From contig JALHLU010000003.1 in the NCBI GenBank assembly GCA_022844345.1, positions 62,001-126,000 on the forward strand: a stretch of 64,000 nucleotides of DNA, given 5' to 3'. Origin of the DNA: Hyphomonadaceae bacterium (GTDB lineage Bacteria; Pseudomonadota; Alphaproteobacteria; Caulobacterales; Hyphomonadaceae). Of the stretch, positions 16,787 to 25,679 are shown piece by piece (within the stretch, counting starts at the first letter, position 1; each line of letters opens with the position of its first letter). The notes beneath the pieces are model-generated. The model made no database searches. It was not told the DNA's origin and was given only the letters and a program-made list of their open reading frames with translations. A program made the translations under genes and the position numbers.

Positions 16787-17033
16787 CAGGCGGGGGCCTT
16801 CTGGGCGGCAGCGCCAGACTTGATCGGAGTCAAACACCCCGGCCGCTGCATTTTCTTAGGTGCCGGGCTGATTTTGCGCCGTTTCAGGTCCAGAACACCG
16901 AGCGATCCAGGCGCGAGAACCGAGGCCATGGGCATATTGTCCCGTCGCTATATAGTGGGTCGTGTAACGAACATGCTGCGGCCCGGCCAGACTGACGCCA
17001 CGACAGCACTCTAGAGGATATCTGCGAGCAGCG

Positions 17034-17993
17034 ATGACCACAGCCACCGCGACCAGCCTTTTCGAACCGATTTCGTTCAAACTCTGGACCAGCGACCGCC
17101 AGGCCTTTGTGGACCGGCTGGGCGCCGGCTTCCGCGAGACCGGCTTTGCCGTGATCAGCGACCACCCTATCGATCAGGACGTCATCGACAGGGGCGTTGA
17201 CGCCGGCAAGAAGTTCTTCGCGCTGCCCGACGCGACAAAGCGGGCGTACTTCATCCCGGGCGGCGGCGGCCAGCGCGCCTATACGCCGTTTGCAACAGAG
17301 ATCGCCAAGGGCGCCAAGGCGAAGGACCTGAAGGAGTTCTGGCACGTCGCCCGCGAAATCCCGCGCGATCACCGGTATGCCGATATCATGGGCGAGAACC
17401 TCTACGTCTCCGAGGTTCCGGGCTGGAAAGACGCGACCAACGCAATGTTCTCGGCGCTCGATACGTTCGGGCTCGAAGTCCTCTCGGCGATTGCGATGCA
17501 TCTCAGACTCGACCCGCGCTATTTCGATGCAGCGGTGAATGACGGCAACTCGATCCTGCGGCTGCTGCACTACCCGCCGCAGCTGGAGCCGCCGCCGGAA
17601 GGCAGCGTGCGCGCGGGCGCCCACGAGGATATCAACGTCATCACGCTGCTGCTGGGTGCCGAAGAAGGCGGGCTGGAAGTGCTGCACCGGAATGGAGGCT
17701 GGCTGGCCGTGAACCCGCCGCCGGGATCGCTGGTGGTGAACATCGGCGACATGCTGCAACGGCTGACCAACCACGTGCTGCCATCGACGACGCATCGCGT
17801 GGTGAACCCGAAGCCGGAGCGGTCGCGATTTCCGCGCTATTCCACGCCGTTCTTCCTGCACTTCAACCCGGACTTCGAGATCAGGACCCTTCCAGGCTGC
17901 ATCTCCGCAGAGAGGCCGAACCGCTATCCCGAGCCGATCACGTCGCAGGACTTCCTCGAAATCAGGCTGAAGGAAATCGGCCTGCGAATGTAG
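17034..17993 (+). CDS. Isopenicillin N synthase-like 2OG-Fe(II) dioxygenase
   Basis: A 319-residue double-stranded beta-helix oxygenase. The N-terminal DIOX_N region has the usual GFAVISDHP segment. The iron triad is HED (in GAHEDINVITLL, about residues 197-199) with the distal His in PSTTHRVVNP. The 2-oxoglutarate-binding Arg-x-Ser is in PRYSTPFFL. Bacterial members are common and mostly of unknown substrate. The name does not mean beta-lactam synthesis, and no NRPS gene is nearby. Confidence 0.85.
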   Translation: MTTATATSLFEPISFKLWTSDRQAFVDRLGAGFRETGFAVISDHPIDQDVIDRGVDAGKKFFALPDATKRAYFIPGGGGQRAYTPFATEIAKGAKAKDLKEFWHVAREIPRDHRYADIMGENLYVSEVPGWKDATNAMFSALDTFGLEVLSAIAMHLRLDPRYFDAAVNDGNSILRLLHYPPQLEPPPEGSVRAGAHEDINVITLLLGAEEGGLEVLHRNGGWLAVNPPPGSLVVNIGDMLQRLTNHVLPSTTHRVVNPKPERSRFPRYSTPFFLHFNPDFEIRTLPGCISAERPNRYPEPITSQDFLEIRLKEIGLRM

Positions 17994-17999
17994 GCTGGA

Positions 18000-19598
18000 T
18001 CAGGCCGTTGCAGTTGCGGCAGGTTCGGCCGGAGCTGCGTCCGCCTTCGGCGCACGCGGTTCGACCGAGGCCTTGGCGCGGCCGAAGTGAAAGCCCTGCG
18101 CCATGTCGCACCCCATGCCGGCAAGCATGCGCGCCTGATCCGCGTTTTCGACGCCCTCGGCCACAACCACGAGACCCAGCGCCCGCGCCATCGCGATGGC
18201 GGCGCGAACGAGGGCTGCCGCTTCGGCATCCGTGGTGATGCGGCGGACAAAGGAGCGGTCGATCTTGAGCTTGTCGAACGGCAGCAGGCGGAGCTGCGTC
18301 AGGCTGGCGTGGCCGGTGCCGAAATTGTCGAGCGCGATGCGGACGCCCTGCTCGCGCAGCGCCATAAGGATCGTGCGAGCTGCAGCGATGTCAGTGACAA
18401 GGGCGGCTTCCGTCAGCTCGACCTCGAGACGCTGGGGCGCGAAATTGTGCTCTTCCATGATCCGAAGGAGCTTCTGGGGAAGTTGCTCATCCTGCAACAT
18501 CAGCGGCGAAACGTTGAGCGACAGGTGCGGCCCGCCTTCCAGACCAGCGGCTTCGCGGCAGGCCTTGCGGAACAGGTTCATCGTCATGTCAGCGATGGCG
18601 CCGCTGGCTTCGGCCACCGGAATGAACTGATCGGGCGGGATCGGGCCGCGCGTGGGATGAGTCCAGCGGGCGAGGATTTCATAGCCGCGTGGCTTGCCAT
18701 CGCGCAGATGCACCAGCGGCTGGAAGTGCGGCGCGATCTCGTCATTGCGGATTGCCGTCCACAGGTCGCTTTCAAACTGCGCGCGCTGGCGAACGATCTC
18801 GTCCATGCCGGTCTTGAAAAAAGCGAACCAGCCGCGGCTCGCGTCCTTGGCGCGGCGCAGCGCGAGGCTCGCGCGGTGAAGCAGCGTTTCGGCGTCGCGG
18901 CCATCCACGAGGCCGATGGCGGCGCCTGCCGTCGCGCTGACGGTGAAGACTTGCTGGCCGATGACGATCGGCGCTTCGATGGCCGTCAGCGTGGCGGACA
19001 GCCAATCCATTAGTTCGTCCTCGCCCATTCCCGGCATCAGGACGACGAAATCGTCGGACTCGAGGCGCGCAACGAACCCGTCGACACCCGCTCGCACGTT
19101 CAGAACGCGGCCGACATTGATAAGTACCTCGTCGCCAACCGGGCGGCTGTGGGCGTCGTTGAAGGCACGGAAGCGGTCGAGGTTTAGCATAACAACACCG
19201 ACGCGGCGGCCATCGCCGCTTTCGCTGAGCAGCCAGTTCAGCACGCCCTTGAGATGGCGGCGGTTCGGCAGGCCGGTGAGCTGGTCGTGCATCGCCATCC
19301 GGCGCGAGCGCTCCTCGTCGTTCAGGCGGCTGCGCAGGTCGCGCACATGGGCGTGATAGCGCGTCATGATGTAGAGCGTGAGACCGACGCACGCGACGAT
19401 GATCGTGCCAATGACCTTGGACAGCTGGAGGTTCTCGTATGCTCCCGCGAAGGCGTACAGCAGGCCGATGACATCGAGGTTGACCGACAGGATGAACCCG
19501 GCCGCTATGAAGCCGGTGAAGATCATGAGGTCGCGCCGAACCTGGCGCGAGACCTGACCATCAACTGACAGCTGCGTCTGGTTAACGGGAGGTGTCAT
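18000..19598 (-). CDS. Membrane-bound GGDEF-EAL protein with altered active sites
   Basis: About 532 residues. Two membrane helices (about 25-50 and 62-78) are followed by a GGDEF domain (about 95-255) and an EAL domain (about 275-525). The GGDEF signature is ESDDF (180-184), so diguanylate cyclase activity is doubtful. The EAL motif is EIL (307-309). Asn362, Glu397, Lys445, Asp447, AEGVEN and QGFHFG are retained, but the metal-binding Asp-Asp pair is DN (424-425). It may be a weak phosphodiesterase or a c-di-GMP sensor. An upstream start at 19631 is possible. c-di-GMP controls holdfast and motility in relatives, so a regulatory link to nearby loci is a guess. Confidence 0.82.
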   Translation of the reverse strand: MTPPVNQTQLSVDGQVSRQVRRDLMIFTGFIAAGFILSVNLDVIGLLYAFAGAYENLQLSKVIGTIIVACVGLTLYIMTRYHAHVRDLRSRLNDEERSRRMAMHDQLTGLPNRRHLKGVLNWLLSESGDGRRVGVVMLNLDRFRAFNDAHSRPVGDEVLINVGRVLNVRAGVDGFVARLESDDFVVLMPGMGEDELMDWLSATLTAIEAPIVIGQQVFTVSATAGAAIGLVDGRDAETLLHRASLALRRAKDASRGWFAFFKTGMDEIVRQRAQFESDLWTAIRNDEIAPHFQPLVHLRDGKPRGYEILARWTHPTRGPIPPDQFIPVAEASGAIADMTMNLFRKACREAAGLEGGPHLSLNVSPLMLQDEQLPQKLLRIMEEHNFAPQRLEVELTEAALVTDIAAARTILMALREQGVRIALDNFGTGHASLTQLRLLPFDKLKIDRSFVRRITTDAEAAALVRAAIAMARALGLVVVAEGVENADQARMLAGMGCDMAQGFHFGRAKASVEPRAPKADAAPAEPAATATA

Positions 19599-19674
19599 GG
19601 GAATCCGGATGCCTGGCGCCAGACAGAACATGACGTGGCGCGCTTAAAAAACCCGGCGGCGATCCTGTGAAGTT

Positions 19675-20349
19675 TCAGGAAAAATTGGGTGGTGTCGCCT
19701 CCGGATCCGCTGGCGCCAGGTCCACGCGCCGGACCGCACGGGCGGCATAGCGATCCACCCGCTCCATTTCCCAATAGATCGAGGGGCGCGTTGTGCCGTC
19801 CGGCCGGTGCGAGATCACTTCGCCAAGCTGGCGGAAGCCCAGACGCGAGAGAAGGCGGATCGACCGGTCATTGTCGTGCGCTGTCGTCTCGCAGATGCGG
19901 GTGACGCCCAGCTGGTCGAAACACCACTCCACCGCCGCCAGGCCACATGCGCCGCCAAAGCCGCGGCCCTGGCGCTCCGCCTTCACGGCGCCGCCAAACT
20001 TTGCGATCGACCATTGCGGCCAGAGCTCCACATCGAAATATGCGGTCGCCTCCCCCTCCCTGTTGAACGAGACAAACAGGATGCCATCGCCCCGGGCGCG
20101 CTGGGCGAGATGATCCTCAATGAAGACCTTCACCGTGTCGGCATTGATCGGATTGGGCATGGTGTAGATGCGCGGCCCGATGCTTTCGTGCGCCAGCAGG
20201 TCCGCGAGGGCCACTGCATCATCGGGCCGGGCAACACGTGCGCCGGCAATGCGCCCGTTCATCCACGCGGCCTGCCTCACGAAGTCACGCAGGCGCTCCT
20301 GCTCCTCGCATGAGACACGCTCTCTCGTTTTCGGAATCTCCGAATTCAC
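19675..20349 (-). CDS. GNAT-family N-acetyltransferase (RimJ/RimL-like)
   Basis: A 224-residue acetyltransferase. I choose the GTG at 20349 because GGGAGG lies five bases upstream. The frame extends to 20478 without a good site. The core carries KAERQGRGFGGACG (acetyl-CoA loop), the CFDQLGVTRI element and the HDNDRSIRLLSRLGF motif typical of RimJ/RimL-type enzymes that acetylate proteins or small amines. A basic C-terminal extension of about 30 residues follows. The target is unknown. Confidence 0.8.
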   Translation of the reverse strand: MNSEIPKTRERVSCEEQERLRDFVRQAAWMNGRIAGARVARPDDAVALADLLAHESIGPRIYTMPNPINADTVKVFIEDHLAQRARGDGILFVSFNREGEATAYFDVELWPQWSIAKFGGAVKAERQGRGFGGACGLAAVEWCFDQLGVTRICETTAHDNDRSIRLLSRLGFRQLGEVISHRPDGTTRPSIYWEMERVDRYAARAVRRVDLAPADPEATPPNFS

Positions 20350-20469
20350 CCGTCCCTCCCCCGATCGCCAGTCCAGTATACAACCTGTAGTTGTGTATTT
20401 GAAATCACAAGCGGGCCTTGCTTGCAACTCCTTCGATGACAGCAGCGCCGCTCCGATCAGGCCGGCAGG

Positions 20470-20494
20470 GCAACCCATCGGGCGGCGGGGCGTT
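20470..20494 (+). promoter_or_regulatory. Candidate EcfG-type general stress promoter
   Basis: GCAAC, 16 bases, CGTT. This is one base from the EcfG/SigT consensus GGAAC-N16/17-CGTT. It ends 32 bases before the ATG of the small gene at 20527. The same GGCAACC...CGTT arrangement is found upstream of the PRC-barrel gene at 52503. Confidence 0.35.
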
Positions 20495-20526
20495 TAACAC
20501 TGAGAAACCACCGAAAGGGAAACGCC

Positions 20527-20748
20527 ATGACAGACAAGAGCGCCAAGGCGGCGCCGGAGGACCAGGCCGCCATTGCAAAGCGCGCAATGGAGCTGAAGGC
20601 AGCCGCGCCCGAGGCAAGCCATCCGGAGACTGAGCCTGCCGCGAACGAGGGCATGGCCCCCAAGCCAAACACCGGCATGGCCCCGTCAGGCGCTCTCAAT
20701 GAGGAAGGTCAGCGTCCGGTTCTGGAGAGATCGCGCAAGGTTCGTTGA
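20527..20748 (+). CDS. Small disordered protein of unknown function
   Basis: A 73-residue hydrophilic protein rich in Ala, Pro, Glu and Lys, with no hydrophobic core and no Cys. It contains a GMAP doublet (GMAPKPNT and GMAPSGAL). An AAAGGGA ribosome site stands seven bases before the ATG, and a candidate general-stress promoter lies upstream. Low-complexity stress proteins of this kind are common in alphaproteobacteria. No family is recognised, and expression is not proven. Confidence 0.5.
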   Translation: MTDKSAKAAPEDQAAIAKRAMELKAAAPEASHPETEPAANEGMAPKPNTGMAPSGALNEEGQRPVLERSRKVR

Positions 20749-20822
20749 TGCTCGAGGGACCGGATTCTTCCAAGCTGCGAACCACAGCGACTACCACATA
20801 ACGAAATTCGACAGGAGCTCCA

Positions 20823-21146
20823 GTGATCGTCAACATCAATACTTCGAACAACGTCTCCGGGCGCGATGCGTTCGTAGCTCATTTTGAATCTACCATGCGA
20901 ACCCGCCTGGCGCGTTTCGAAGAGCGGCTGACGCGAGTTGAAGTGCATTTTGGCGACACGAACTCGGCGCAGAAGGACGGCGACGACAAGAGTTGCGTTA
21001 TCGAGGCGCGGCCCGCTGGAATGGATCCGGTTACGGTCAGCGACCAGCGTGCGTCCCACGACCAGGCTGCATCTGGCGCGCTGGACAAGCTCGCGGTGTC
21101 GCTCGAGCGCGCCTTCGGAAAGCAAACCACAAGAAAGGGCCACTAG
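20823..21146 (+). CDS. HPF/RaiA-type ribosome hibernation protein (short form)
   Basis: A 107-residue protein that starts with GTG after an AGGAGCT ribosome site. It fits the sigma-54 modulation/S30EA family: an N-terminal strand and helix (about 1-35), the VEVHFGDTN strand and a C-terminal helix with ALDKLAVSLERAF. It is the short type without the C-terminal dimerisation domain of long HPF. Members bind the 30S decoding region in stationary phase. The sequence is divergent, so the call is likely but not certain. Confidence 0.7.
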   Translation: MIVNINTSNNVSGRDAFVAHFESTMRTRLARFEERLTRVEVHFGDTNSAQKDGDDKSCVIEARPAGMDPVTVSDQRASHDQAASGALDKLAVSLERAFGKQTTRKGH

Positions 21147-21163
21147 CCCTTCCATGTGGACGA

Positions 21164-21577
21164 TCAGTCGTCCGTAACCTTGCCGCGCCCTCGCTTAACG
21201 TCGGAGCGCTTGGCCTTGCCTTCGAGACGGCGCAGCTTCTGTCCCTTGCTGGGCTTTGTGGCCACGCGCCGCTTGGGCTTCACAAGCGCCTTTTCCAGCA
21301 GCTCGACCAGCCGCTCGCGCGCCTCTTCGCGATTCCGGGCCTGACTGCGATGCGTCTGGATGAAGAGCACCAGCTCGCCCTCGTCATTGATCCGGTTTTC
21401 AAGCGCCCGGCGGATCATCCATTTCTGTTCGTCGTCGAAGGCGCTGCTCTTCTTCACATTCCAGCGGATCTGCACCGCCGTCGCGACCTTGTTGACGTTC
21501 TGCCCGCCGGGGCCGCCGGCGGTGACGAACTTCTCTTCCAGCTCGTGCTCGAAATTATGGAGGAAGACCTTGGACAT
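21164..21577 (-). CDS. arfB: Alternative ribosome-rescue factor ArfB (peptidyl-tRNA hydrolase)
   Basis: A 137-residue class I release-factor-like protein. The catalytic GGQ is in TAGGPGGQNVNKV (about residues 20-32), followed by RWNVKKS and the QTHRSQARNREEA region. The Lys/Arg-rich tail from about residue 105 is the part that enters the empty mRNA channel. It releases peptides from ribosomes stalled on mRNAs without a stop codon. The length agrees with ArfB/YaeJ. Confidence 0.92.
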   Translation of the reverse strand: MSKVFLHNFEHELEEKFVTAGGPGGQNVNKVATAVQIRWNVKKSSAFDDEQKWMIRRALENRINDEGELVLFIQTHRSQARNREEARERLVELLEKALVKPKRRVATKPSKGQKLRRLEGKAKRSDVKRGRGKVTDD

Positions 21578-21594
21578 CGCTCAGCTGTTCTGGC

Positions 21595-22455
21595 TTACCT
21601 GTTCAAGCGCGAGATCAGACTGGATGTATCCCAGCGGCCATGGCCATCGGCTTGCACATCGGCATAGAACTGGTCGACCAGCGACGTCAGCGGCAGCGAC
21701 GCTCCGCTCTGGCGCGCCGCATCCAGCGCGATGCGCAGGTCCTTGCGCATCCAGTCAACCGCGAAGCCGAAATCGAACTTGCCCTCCACCATCGTCTTCC
21801 AACGGTTCTGCATCTGCCAGCTTTGTGCGGCGCCGGCGGAGATCGCCTCGATCACCTTTGCCTCGTCCAGGCCATTCCTGCGCGCGAAGTGCAGCCCTTC
21901 GGCAATGCCCTGCACCACGCCCGCAATGCAGATCTGGTTGACGGACTTTGCCAGCTGGCCTGCGCCAATCTCCCCGATCAGCGTGATCTGCTTCGAGTAG
22001 GCGCGCATCACAGGCTCGACCTTGGCGAACGTCGCCGGATCGCCTCCGCACATGACGGTGAGCTGCCCGTTCTCGGCGCCCGCCTGCCCGCCTGAGACCG
22101 GCGCGTCGACAAAGCCTGCGCCCTTTGCGGCGGCGGCTTCGCCCAGCCGGCGCGCGAGCCCGGCGGAGGCTGTGGTGTGGTCCGCTACGATCTGGCCTGC
22201 CTTCAGTGAGGGCGCGAATGCAGCAAACACCGTTTCCACGTCTGGATCATCGCCAAGGCAGAGGAAGATGAATTCCGCGCCCGAGACGGCCTCTGACGGG
22301 GTTGCGGCGACCTGCCCTGCGCCCACCTGGGCGACCCAGGCAGCCGCCTTCTCGCCCGTGCGGTTCCAGACCGTGACGTCGTGGCCCTTCTGCGCGAGGT
22401 GGCGCGCCATCGGGCCGCCCATCACGCCAAGGCCCAGGAATGCGCACGTCGCCAT
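21595..22455 (-). CDS. NAD(P)-dependent 3-hydroxyisobutyrate dehydrogenase-family oxidoreductase
   Basis: A 286-residue beta-hydroxyacid dehydrogenase. The Rossmann motif is FLGLGVMGGPMARHL with HDVTVWNRT (Arg favours NADP). The substrate motif is DAPVSGGQAGAENGQL, and the catalytic lysine is in GAGQLAKSVNQ. Related enzymes act on 3-hydroxyisobutyrate, tartronate semialdehyde or succinic semialdehyde. The substrate here is open. It lies 17 bases downstream of arfB's start region on the same strand, so they may be co-transcribed. Confidence 0.87.
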   Translation of the reverse strand: MATCAFLGLGVMGGPMARHLAQKGHDVTVWNRTGEKAAAWVAQVGAGQVAATPSEAVSGAEFIFLCLGDDPDVETVFAAFAPSLKAGQIVADHTTASAGLARRLGEAAAAKGAGFVDAPVSGGQAGAENGQLTVMCGGDPATFAKVEPVMRAYSKQITLIGEIGAGQLAKSVNQICIAGVVQGIAEGLHFARRNGLDEAKVIEAISAGAAQSWQMQNRWKTMVEGKFDFGFAVDWMRKDLRIALDAARQSGASLPLTSLVDQFYADVQADGHGRWDTSSLISRLNR

Positions 22456-22529
22456 CAGGTTGATCCTTGCTCGAATACGCGCCTTCTAGCGCAGTCGTGC
22501 ACGGGCGGGTAGCGCCGGGGCGATTTGTA

Positions 22530-23039
22530 TCAGGCGCCCGACTTCAACGTAACGAACCTGCCCCGGAAGAACCCCAGCGCATCCACCCCCGGATCACCGC
22601 GATAGGCTACCACATCCCCGTAGATCACCTCGTGATCGCCCATTTCCTGGCGCAGCCGGGTGCGGCAATCGAGGCTGGCGACAGCCGCGGTGAGCACGGG
22701 CGCGCCGGTTTCCATGGTGCAGACCTGATCGAGCGGCAGGATGCGGTCCGCGCCGCGGCGGGAATACGCCCGTGCCACTTCATGATCGTCCGAACGCAGG
22801 ATGTTGAGCGAGAAGGCGGGCGCCTGCGTGTAGATGTCGAAGACCGAGCTGCCCCGGGCAAGGCACCAGAGCATGATCGGCGGATTGAGGGACACCGACG
22901 TCAGGGAGTTGATGATCATCCCGTGGGCCACGCCCTCAGCGTCGCGGGCGGCGACCAGGGCCACGCCCGTGCCAAACCCGCCCAACGCCCGGCGATAATC
23001 GCTCGAATCGAAGGATTCCGAGGCTTTGGGATCGCTCAT
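22530..23039 (-). CDS. Flavin reductase-like FMN-binding protein
   Basis: A 169-residue flavin reductase-like domain. The opening DYRRALGGFGTGVALVAA strand and helix, the INSLTSVSLNPPIMLWCL FMN-binding segment, and the late GDHEVIYGDV strand are present. It would reduce or bind FMN and often supplies a two-component monooxygenase, though none is adjacent. The start at 23039 places the domain normally; an upstream ATG at 23057 exists. Confidence 0.83.
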   Translation of the reverse strand: MSDPKASESFDSSDYRRALGGFGTGVALVAARDAEGVAHGMIINSLTSVSLNPPIMLWCLARGSSVFDIYTQAPAFSLNILRSDDHEVARAYSRRGADRILPLDQVCTMETGAPVLTAAVASLDCRTRLRQEMGDHEVIYGDVVAYRGDPGVDALGFFRGRFVTLKSGA

Positions 23040-23127
23040 CGCTGCCTGTCCATGCACGCGCCTTTAACCGTAGGCGATGTATACGCAGGAGTTAACGCCC
23101 CAGACGCAATTCAAGACGCATTTCAAC

Positions 23128-24030
23128 ATGAGCGGCAACAAGCCCGTCGTCATCAAGAAAGTGAAGAAGGTCGTCGGTGGCGGCCATCACGGCGGCGCGT
23201 GGAAAGTCGCCTATGCCGACTTCGTCACCGCCATGATGGCGTTCTTCCTGCTGATGTGGCTGATCAACACGACATCCCCCGAGCAGAAGCGCGGCATTGC
23301 CGATTATTTCGCGCCGGCCAGCGTGTCACGATCCTCCCAGGGCTCGGATGGCCTGCTTGGCGGCACGGCCTTCCAGGAAGACGGCGCGCGGGCGTCAGGC
23401 TCGAACCGTCAGATCGACGAGGAAATGTCGGCCGATACGCGGCGCACCAAGTCGGGCGAAGGCGCCGACCAGGAAGCCGCGCCATCCAACGAGCCCTCCG
23501 AAGAGGCGCTTGCGCAGGCCCTCGCCAACCGCAAGGACGCCCTGATGCGGACCGCGGAGACCTCGCTGCGGCAGGCGCTTCAGGCGATGCCGGACTTCGC
23601 CGAACTTTCCAAGCACATCATCGTTGACCAGACGCCCGAAGGCGTGCGCATCCAGCTGATCGACCAGGACAACCGCGCGATGTTCTCCGGTTCGTCGGCC
23701 GAGCCCCTGCCCCGGACCCAGCAACTGCTCGAAACGGTCGCCAAGGTCGTCGCCCAGCTGCCCAACCGGATCACGATCTCGGGCCACACCGACTCAACAC
23801 CGCCCGGCAAGGCTGGCTACGGCAACTGGGACCTTTCTGCGGACCGGGCCAACGCCTCGCGCCGGATCATGGAAAAAGCCGGGCTGGAGGGCGACCGCAT
23901 CTATCAGGTAAGCGGCAAGGGCGACCGGGAACCGCTTTACCCCGACGACCCGGATCTACCAGCCAACCGGCGCATTTCGGTCGTTCTGCTGGATGAAGCG
24001 CCTGTCATGCCCGCGGATCACGGTCTGTGA
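23128..24030 (+). CDS. motB: Flagellar motor stator protein MotB
   Basis: A 300-residue protein. I use the ATG at 23128, which gives the usual basic N-terminus (VIKKVKKV). It is followed by AWKVAYADFVTAMMAFFLLMWL with the proton-carrying Asp (about residue 36). A linker of about 90 residues leads to an OmpA-like peptidoglycan-binding domain with ISGHTDSTPPGKAGYGNWDLS. MotB anchors the stator to the cell wall and carries the ion path with MotA. No motA is adjacent. An upstream in-frame ATG lies at 23077. Confidence 0.92.
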   Translation: MSGNKPVVIKKVKKVVGGGHHGGAWKVAYADFVTAMMAFFLLMWLINTTSPEQKRGIADYFAPASVSRSSQGSDGLLGGTAFQEDGARASGSNRQIDEEMSADTRRTKSGEGADQEAAPSNEPSEEALAQALANRKDALMRTAETSLRQALQAMPDFAELSKHIIVDQTPEGVRIQLIDQDNRAMFSGSSAEPLPRTQQLLETVAKVVAQLPNRITISGHTDSTPPGKAGYGNWDLSADRANASRRIMEKAGLEGDRIYQVSGKGDREPLYPDDPDLPANRRISVVLLDEAPVMPADHGL

Positions 24031-24121
24031 TCGCCAACCGCGCAAGCTTGTGCGGCGCTGTACAGCGGGTGAGATTTTCCTGTGGCGTTGCCGGCCCGGC
24101 CGCGCGTACAGTCGAATCATC

Positions 24122-24898
24122 ATGAAGGAAGCTGATACCAAGGACCTCATCCCGACGGACTTTGTCCGCAAGATGAAGTTCTATCTGACATCGCCCCAGC
24201 CCTGCCCCTACCTGCCGGGCAAGATGGAGCGCAAGGTTTTCGCCAACCTTGCGGTTGATGGCGCGGTCAACCTGAATGACAGCCTGACCCGTTCGGGCTT
24301 CCGCCGGTCGCAGACGATCGCCTACCGGCCGGCCTGCAAGGCCTGTGGCGCCTGCCGCTCCGTGCGGATCGACGTCGCGGCATTCCAGATGACACGCCGC
24401 TGGAAGCGCGTGCTGGCCCGCAACGCCATGCTGGAGCGCGCACCCAACAACGCCCGGGCGACGCGCGAGCAGTTTCGCCTGCTGAAACGCTACCTGGACC
24501 AGCGCCATCCAGGCGGCGGCATGACGGACATGGAAATCCGCGATTATGCAGGCATGGTCGACGCCAGCCCGGTTCGGACCGTCGTTTTCGAGTATCGCAA
24601 CCGCGTCCAGCCCGGTGCAGAGGACGACGGCGCGTTGCAGGCCGCCGCCTTGACTGACGTGCTGCGTGACGGCCTGTCGATGGTCTATTCCTTCTTCCGG
24701 CCCGAGCTTTCGGAGCGCAGCATGGGATCGTTCATGGTGCTCGACCATGTGCGCCTCGCCTCAGAACTCGGCCTGCCCTATGTCTATCTTGGCTACTGGG
24801 TGAAGGGGTCGGAGAAGATGGGCTACAAGTCCGACTTCACTCCGCTTGAAGTCTTCGACGGCCAGCAATGGCGCCCGCTCGGCGAGCACGAAATCTAG
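24122..24898 (+). CDS. bpt: Aspartate/glutamate leucyltransferase (Bpt)
   Basis: A 258-residue N-end rule transferase. It contains FYLTSPQPCPYLPGKMERKVF at the N-terminus, the Cys-rich YRPACKACGACRSVRI motif (about residues 62-78), and the C-terminal YLGYWVKGSEKMGYK segment, all hallmarks of the Ate1/Bpt family. It adds Leu to proteins starting with Asp or Glu so that ClpS-ClpAP can degrade them. The ATG at 24122 fits the family start. Confidence 0.92.
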   Translation: MKEADTKDLIPTDFVRKMKFYLTSPQPCPYLPGKMERKVFANLAVDGAVNLNDSLTRSGFRRSQTIAYRPACKACGACRSVRIDVAAFQMTRRWKRVLARNAMLERAPNNARATREQFRLLKRYLDQRHPGGGMTDMEIRDYAGMVDASPVRTVVFEYRNRVQPGAEDDGALQAAALTDVLRDGLSMVYSFFRPELSERSMGSFMVLDHVRLASELGLPYVYLGYWVKGSEKMGYKSDFTPLEVFDGQQWRPLGEHEI

Positions 24899-25214
24899 GC
24901 GTTTCTGCTCAAGCCTCGGCAGCGCAATCAAGTTCGCCTTTGAATGGCAGCCAACCCAACTTGACGGCTACGCCGGTCGACCGCCTTGAACCGCTTCGTG
25001 CGGCTTTTTGTCGGGCCGCGCCTCTCCCTCGGTCGCCTCGCGCACGGCTCTGGCGTCGGCTTCCTCGGGAATATCCACGCCCTCCGCGGGGCGTCGCGCG
25101 ACTTCCATCGGATCAACGGGCAATATGCGGAGTTCTTCTGTCGTGCCATGCACCTCCACGGTTGCACGGGACGAACGCGGCCAGGCCTGGGTGAGTTCCG
25201 GGAACGACAACGAT
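24899..25214. other. Intergenic region with no convincing gene
   Basis: These 316 bases lie between bpt (+) and a GNAT gene (-), whose 3' ends face each other. A minus-strand frame from a TTG at 25210 to 24968 could encode 80 polar residues. It lacks a ribosome site, and its composition looks like a high-GC shadow. No RNA gene or clear terminator was recognised. Confidence 0.4.
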
Positions 25215-25676
25215 CTAGAGAAAAAGCTCCAGCTGGACGTCCGCGCGGGCGTAGGGAGAGGGTTGGCGCACCGGCAAATCCCGGAAGCCGGCCTCGCGAT
25301 AAAGCTTCAGAGCCGGGCCAAGCACTGAATTTGTCTCAATATAGACGCGCGACATTCCCATCGCGCGCGCCTTTGCGATCGCCGACGCGACCAGCAGCCG
25401 GCCAACGCCCTTGCCCTGGGCTGCCGGACTCACTCCCATCTTGGCCAGCTCCATTGCGCCATCGCCGATTGGTATCAGCGACACCGCGCCAGCGGCGGCG
25501 CCATCCTCTTCCGCGATCAGGATGGCCCCGCCGGGATCGAGAATGTACTTCTGCGGATCACCAAGAACATCGCGATCCTTCTGTTCGACCGCAAAGTAGC
25601 GCTCGATCCATTCGAGATTGATGTCGCGGAATGCAGCTTCGTCGCCAGGACGGAATTCCCTGACGGCGACGGCCAT
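25215..25676 (-). CDS. GNAT-family N-acetyltransferase
   Basis: A 153-residue acetyltransferase with the strand MELAKMGVSP, the acetyl-CoA loop AAQGKGVGRLL and the YIETNSVLGPALKLYREAGF motif. The opening EFRPGDEAAFRDINLEWIERYF resembles the MarR-fused or stand-alone Phe/peptide acetyltransferase group. It lies three bases before the LemA gene end on the same strand, so the LemA gene upstream may be followed by this gene in one transcript. Confidence 0.82.
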   Translation of the reverse strand: MAVAVREFRPGDEAAFRDINLEWIERYFAVEQKDRDVLGDPQKYILDPGGAILIAEEDGAAAGAVSLIPIGDGAMELAKMGVSPAAQGKGVGRLLVASAIAKARAMGMSRVYIETNSVLGPALKLYREAGFRDLPVRQPSPYARADVQLELFL

Positions 25677-25679
25677 GCC

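Noticed and set aside
19632-19674. T6 run and small stem after the RimJ/RimL-like GNAT gene as a terminator
   Set aside because: The stem is only four pairs and does not abut the T run, so it is not convincing.
23060-23100. GTTAAC/TTTAACC elements before motB as a possible CtrA site
   Set aside because: Spacing between the TTAA halves does not fit TTAA-N7-TTAA; isolated GTTAAC words occur in many gaps here.
22467-23627. Plus-strand 386-codon frame through the flavin reductase and motB
   Set aside because: It is antisense or out of frame to two clear family members.
24968-25210. Minus-strand TTG-started 80-codon frame after the GNAT gene
   Set aside because: No ribosome site and a polar low-information product; kept only as a remark under the intergenic region.
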